DNA from: Crambe crambe
Taxonomy: Eukaryota > Porifera > Demospongiae > Poecilosclerida > Crambeidae
Direction of reading: 5' to 3'
DNA length: 64,000 nucleotides
Assembly (NCBI GenBank): GCA_963924555.1
Contig: OZ004585.1
Span: 8,138,556-8,202,555 of the forward strand
Part shown: piece after piece, positions 58,617 through 64,000 of the stretch
Layout: each line of letters begins with the position of its first letter
Numbering within the stretch: the first letter of the stretch is position 1
Translations under genes and position numbers: made by a program
The notes under the pieces: generated by a model
The model's input: the letters and a program-made list of their open reading frames with translations, nothing else
Database searches by the model: none
What the model was told of the DNA's origin: nothing

Positions 58617-61600
58617 TTGTTGATCCTCAATACCACTACCACAGTCCACACCACTGATTTGTTTGATGTGCAAATAGTTTCCTCTCCAGTGAAGTCACTG
58701 CAGTGGCAGAGTGGGATGAATCATGTCCTTGCAGCTTCTAACAATGAGGTGACAGTGACACCATACTATTTACTTTTCAAGCATTATTCGATAAGTAATT
58801 ATTTCTTACACAAACAAGACCTTAAGACAGCAATAATTTCCACAAAACAAATTCAATACAGGGGGAAAAAAAAAATTAAAAGGCCATAATACGTAGGGTT
58901 AGCTAGTCTGTACTTTTATCTATAGCAGTTTCTGTGAACAAACATTATGTTGTCTTCAATAATGATCTCTACATCACTATACCTCCCACCAAGCTGCTTT
59001 AATTCTTCATGTCAGTGCAAAAGTGTTCTGCTTGGTTTAGGCAGTGATGTTGAAGGCAGCATAATTTTTATGCTTGTTCACAGAAACTGTTATAGGTAAA
59101 AGTACAGACTAACCCTACATGGCCTTTTATTTAGCATACATTTTTTCCCTTCACTTGTTTTCTTTTTATATGACCTTTACTTACTGTATCAACTCATGTT
59201 TAGTTAATAGTTTACTTGCAAATGAAATTTTTAAAATGGCTGACATAGTATCGTAAAAGTCGTTTGATACGAGTTATTCAGGAGTGAATAGCTAGTTATT
59301 ACATTCTTTAGATATTCATGGTTCCCTTAGAAGAATGTGCCACCAATTCAAACTGCTTTAGCTGCATTACTGAGGATAACCCTCTGTGTGGATGGTGTGT
59401 GGTGGAGAACAATTGTTCCCGACAGTCACAGTGCAGGGATGGATACTCCACCAGAAGCATCAGGTGGTTCGGAAGCAGTGGCCTATCATCTAACATCAAT
59501 GAGAAGTGCATCTCAATTACAGTGACACCTGCTAATATTGTCGTACGAAATGCACGACCCGTAAGTTATTCATGATAAGTAGCTACTGTATAGCTGCTGA
59601 AGAAAAGGCCTCCTACAAAGGGTGCTAGAAACCAAGTTTCCAAAAGTATTTGGAGAGATTGATAGAACTTCGTATAGTCACAGTACGTAGCTAGTAGTGG
59701 AACATATCACATAGTGCTTCGTCATGGCCACACAATGAGAGGAGAAAATGTTGTCACGAGGCCCCGTACAGCTGTAATAATTTCCCTGAAATCAGCAAGA
59801 AATTATCACAATTAAAGACTTACTGGAGTCTTGTAGTGCAAAAAATTGAAAACTAGCTAAAGGGTATTGCAGTATTCTCATGTATAATAATTAACTAATA
59901 ATGTGTAGCTTGCAAACTTTACGAGCAGCAGTTTTTAACATTTTGCACCATTGCTAGCTACAGTAATATTAACAACTATACATTAATTTTTATAATGAAA
60001 TTGATCGATTCATTTCTTCCGATTCAGTTGAGCGTAACAGTTCTGGGTCCAGGACTTCCGGCTCTTCTTTATAGAAATGAAATATACCTGTGTCATTTAG
60101 AAGACTTTAAGGGAAGGTTCGTCATCAATGTCCCAGCAATGGTGGTCGAAGAATTAAGAAGATACTCCTGTGATATTAATGATGAGCTGCGTGCATATGA
60201 AAATCTCGTTTCTGGTATAGCTAGCTAGCTAATGGCCACAATAATAATTAAGATACATTATGCATATTTTTTAAATGTCCATATTAGGGCTAGGGCTAGG
60301 GCTAGGGGGCTATAATAATGGATACAACCTTTTGTCCCTATAGTAGAGAGACTGCCCTCTTTTGGAGGTTTTTTTTTGTATAGAGTAGCGATTCCGGAAG
60401 CCATACATTTCCTGAAACTTTGGCCGGCCAGCGCAGCCTGACGGTTATAGAAGCGCTTGATGTTTAGATATCATTAGCTAGCTTATAACAAGGCCTACCT
60501 GCTGGTGTGGGTTAACCAAGGAACAGGTGAAGCACATAGATGTTATACAGATTTACCGTTTTCCCCATATAAATCTCCGTAGAACTAAAAATCAACGGCG
60601 CTAACTGTGAACATAACACACTGGTTCATTTGGTGTTTGAGTAGTTAGTACATTTATTAAGCTGCTGCTGGATATGAGTTAAGCGTTCATGTGTTGATTG
60701 ATCTTTGAGATAGAGCTAGTTATATGTGGGCATGTCTTGCTTCCGGAATCACTATATAGAGTGTACGTTGTACGGTACTACCTGCAGTAGTTACTTAGCT
60801 AGCTCTCATTGCCTTTCTTCTTTCTTTTTCCTTTAGTATTGCACTTCAGTTTTTTGAGCTCAGTAATTACTGTGCCATTTGGCAGGACAGAAAATGTCAC
60901 ATCGACAATAAGATGTGATATTCTTGATAGGTAAACGTGCATAATGAACCTACTACTTATGACTACTAACGTACATACTTATCATCATCAGCTGTAGTAG
61001 GTGTTTTGAAGCCAGAGGCATTTGTAAGTGGTGTTCATTTGCCAAGAGGTGCATAGTAAGGACTGATGTTACTTGTTCAGAGGTAAAATCACTCTTAGTT
61101 TATTGTACTGGACATGCATGTGACATGCATGTGACATGCATGTGACATTCCAAGGTATAATTTATAGCTAATGCTATAGAATTATAATTCAATTAGCCAA
61201 GTGGTAGCCATGTTATTTCTCTAGATTTAATGTGTCCTGGCTACAGTGGTTGGACTGGAGCTAAGAAGAAGTGGTATGGAATCTTTTAACTGATTTCTAC
61301 CTAAGAATGTCATATGTACCAAGGAGAATAGCCAGTCAACTATTACCCCTATAGTAATAATCATCTCATAATCATCACAGGTCTATGGCTCAAGATGTCC
61401 AACACTTGACATTGAGAGAGGTGCAAACAATTACACTCTTCAAGTTCGACACCAATCTGAAATCACGCTCACCACCAGAAATTTAGTAAGGAAAATCATT
61501 AGCTATATGTTCTTCTTCAGAAGAGCAATTATTAATACTATTGGGTTAGTGAAGTGAATTTCATGTAGAAAAGTATCTATCGGGATCATAGTGTAATCAC

Positions 61601-63925
61601 TTTCTGTGACAACAGAAGCTATTTCATAAGAAGATTTGGTACAAGAGCTCTTTTTCTGGAGTGCCAATTGCCATCTGCATTCTAAAAAAAAAGCAAATCC
61701 AGAATACAATATGGTCATCATCAATCCACATGCAAAGCATACACTATGAATTAGCTATGACTTATGATCATGACCTTTAACCTTTGTTCAGTTCCCTGGT
61801 TACCGCTACATGTGTGTGATTAGAAACAGAACGTTCAATGCTACAAGGAACAATGAAACATCTCTCACTTGTCAAGTTAGAAATCATAATGTAAGTTAGC
61901 TATAACTATTATAATATACAATGTCATAGAATTCATGCATCCTAAAAAATCATACACTCTTCTCTCACCATGCATGATCTGTAGCTCCAAATAACTTCTG
62001 GTACTGATTTTGAAGTGATTGATATTGGTGTTACTTGGAACGGGACTAGGTTTCAGAATGACAGGATTGAAACCGTCAATGCTCCAAGTGGTGAGGAAAC
62101 TAACTAGCTACACTTGCAGTGGTAGCTACAGCTGGGGCTATAGCTAGGCTAGCTACTTGTTTGTGCTGAGATAGCAACTCTCTATCTACACACTGCTTCT
62201 CCCCAAAGGTGTTTACTTGACTTGTATAGCTATGCGTCAGGGGTGTATCCACAGAATTTTGAGTGGCCCAGTATACTTGTGCGTGGGATCACCATGCCCA
62301 CTTTATCCTATTAGCATCCTTCTGATAACTCTGCAGGCATGAAATTATAATTATTAATTGGATAATAAAAGTGGTCCAGTGAAAACCGGACCAACCGGAG
62401 TGGTGGATACACCCCTGTGCGTATAATAATTACAGAGGTGTTGGAAGCAAGATTTGATTGGTCAGGCCTGAAATTGAAATGTAATCCCCCAGACCACTGA
62501 AGCTCTAAATTCACTACAATTGCTATATTCAAACATCATAGGACACTTTCTTTTGATAGCCACTGAATAAATTTATTCCCAAAATATTGGTCAGGCCCGA
62601 CCTGTTCCATACCGCCTATGAATTACGTGATCAGAAAGCTGTCCTGTAACAGGAGAGAAACATTACTGCATTACTGTATTACTGCATTACTGTATCACAG
62701 TGAAAGATTCTACTGTATCTATTATTTTTCCCATTATCATCCCCAGCTAGCTAACTATAGCTACACAGCTAACTATAGCTACACAGCTAACTATAGCTAC
62801 ACAGCTAACTATAGCTACACAGCTAACTATAGCTACACAGCTAACTATAGCTACACAGCTAACTATAGCTACACAGCTAACTATAGCTACACAGCTAGAG
62901 CTGTAGCCTTTTATTATTATTATTTTATCATTATAATTTTTTCAGTTACTCTCTATGACTGCCGGCGCTTGGACACACAATATTGTTCTAAGTGTATCGG
63001 ACGACGAAGCACACTGGGAATCAAGTGTGGATGGTGTGCCCACCCAACTTCAACTTGCTTCTTCCCTGAAGAATGCAGACAGCAGCCTGCTCCTTTGATC
63101 ACTAGTAAAGGACAGTGTCCAGCTCCTGTGATTACAGGGTTCTCTCCTTCCTCTGGCCCTCCTGATGGAGGGACTATCCTTACCATCAGAGGAAGAGACT
63201 TAGGTGTGGTATTTAGCGATTTCATTGAAGCTGGTGGCAGCATCACAGTTGGAGGAGTGATTTGCACTCCACTCAACATGAATTACATCTCTGGAGTGCA
63301 GGTGCTCTGTCGGACTGGATCAGGAATGGGAGAAGGAGCACAAAGAGTGGAGGTTAATCTCATGAGAGATGCAGGAATAAGCACAAGCAGACTGGATGGT
63401 TTCATGGTGGTGTTGCCTACGGTGAGCAGTGTGAAGCCAGCATTTGGCCCCATAGCAGGTGGCAGTAAGTTGACTATCAATGGCACTGGATTGGACATTG
63501 GAACCTCCACAAGAATCACACTAGATGAAGCAAGGGGACTTGAATGCAGGGACATGTGAGTCATTGAGTTTGTGGCTTGCTGTTTATCACTGCACAATTG
63601 CAGAGTGAGGACTTCCACTCAGATAACTTGTACCAGCACTAACACCTCCTCCCCTTCCTTCTTTCCTACTCCACTGGTGGTGCACATTGATGCTCAGAAC
63701 ATCCGAGGAAGTGGAGTTCAGTTTCAATACAGAAATAACCCTAGATTCACTTCAATTTATCCAAAAAATACCATTAAAAGGTGAGTCTGATATAATTATT
63801 GTATTGTATCTGGGTAGCTAACAAATTCGAAATAAATATTATTTAGTGGTGGAATAACAGTTAATTTCACTGGGGTTGACCTGGATGTATCTCAGAACCC
63901 TCAACTTATTATTTATGGAGTGATG
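58617..63925 (+). CDS. Gene C, unit 3: plexin ectodomain, partial (runs off right edge)
   Basis: Exons visible: 58617-58748, 59312-59560, 60028-60214, 60837-60930, 60992-61082, 61381-61485, 61792-61890, 61985-62090, 62946-63555, 63604-63780, 63847-63925, the same lengths as units 1 and 2. PSI1 has an Asn for Lys change (ENNCSRQ). IPT2 has SSVKPAFGPIAGGSKLTI. As in unit 2, an ATG at 58560 could read into the first exon. The intron before the 610-bp exon happens to be open in frame from 62618, so retention would insert about eight NYSYTA repeats; I treat that as chance. The membrane-span exon lies beyond the window, so the missing-GAP state is not verified for this copy. Confidence 0.82.
60386..60754. 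mobile_element. hAT-like MITE, unit 3 copy
   Basis: Same element and same site as 16330-16699, with a clean TATAGAG duplication on both sides. The copies differ by a few indels. It was therefore present before units 1 and 3 separated, or was copied between them. Confidence 0.75.
62746..62895. repeat. 18-bp minisatellite, unit 3 (about 8 copies)
   Basis: All copies are of the CTATA type, unlike the mixed unit 2 array. It lies just after the four-copy ATTACTGC array at 62662-62700 and before the PSI3/IPT exon. Confidence 0.95.
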
Positions 63926-64000
63926 GTGAGTTGTCATAAAGTTGAACCTCCGAATAATGGACACACTAAGTCTTGGGATCTATATAACCTTTCGTCTTTT

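Noticed and set aside
62618-63559. 313-codon frame containing NYSYTA repeats joined to PSI3/IPT
   Set aside because: It reads through an intron with a strong acceptor (TTTTTTCAG) before the 610-bp exon. The homologous introns in units 1 and 2 are not open in the same way, so this is chance retention.

Overview
The window looks like animal nuclear DNA, most likely from a sponge (probably a demosponge). The evidence is multi-exon genes with tiny introns (40-70 bp are common), metazoan families only (plexin, RAF, a GTPase/Ig/Death-domain protein), dense short inverted-repeat elements and simple repeats. The organism is inference; nothing in the sequence names it. There are no bacterial operons, rRNA, CRISPR arrays, or retroviral or LTR elements that I can recognise.

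Layout. Left edge (1-2.1 kb): a minus-strand plexin fragment (end of ectodomain, membrane span, first half of the GAP domain) that runs off the window. From about 3 kb to the right edge lie three near-identical tandem units of 19.6-22.9 kb: unit 1 about 3.07-22.1 kb, unit 2 about 22.16-43.67 kb (including a 2.1 kb inserted block at its end), unit 3 about 43.67-64 kb (cut by the window). Each unit carries, left to right: (A) a minus-strand gene for a coiled coil - Ras/Roc-like GTPase - COR-like region - Ig - Ig - Death protein; (B) a minus-strand gene made of RAF and plexin pieces; (C) a divergent plus-strand gene for a plexin ectodomain with a membrane span and only a short tail, with no GAP domain and almost no Sema domain.

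I rebuilt exon models by hand from splice sites. All three copies of gene A give complete, in-frame coding sequences (1084, 1100 and 1086 aa). Gene B gives a complete in-frame 469-aa RAF(RBD-C1-linker)::plexin(GAP C-terminal part) fusion in units 1 and 2. Gene C gives 850 in-frame codons from its first recognisable exon to its stop. In unit 3, gene B still has RAF kinase exons joined in frame, just after the DFG motif, to the plexin Rho-binding region. It has also lost the RAF RBD exon and carries nonsense codons. Units 1 and 2 can be derived from that older RAF::plexin fusion by one internal deletion of about 3.6 kb.

The three units are mosaics. Different pairs share different insertions, deletions and exons, which suggests unequal exchange or gene conversion. 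Gene A copies differ most in their N-terminal coiled-coil exons and their 3-prime ends (a different Death domain in unit 1). One exon of unit 3 has been flipped by a clean 51-bp inversion that keeps the frame open. A recently amplified cluster of receptor ectodomain, Ras-binding fusion and Death-domain GTPase genes with copy-specific exons is the kind of arrangement seen in innate-immune or self-recognition loci, but that role is inference only.
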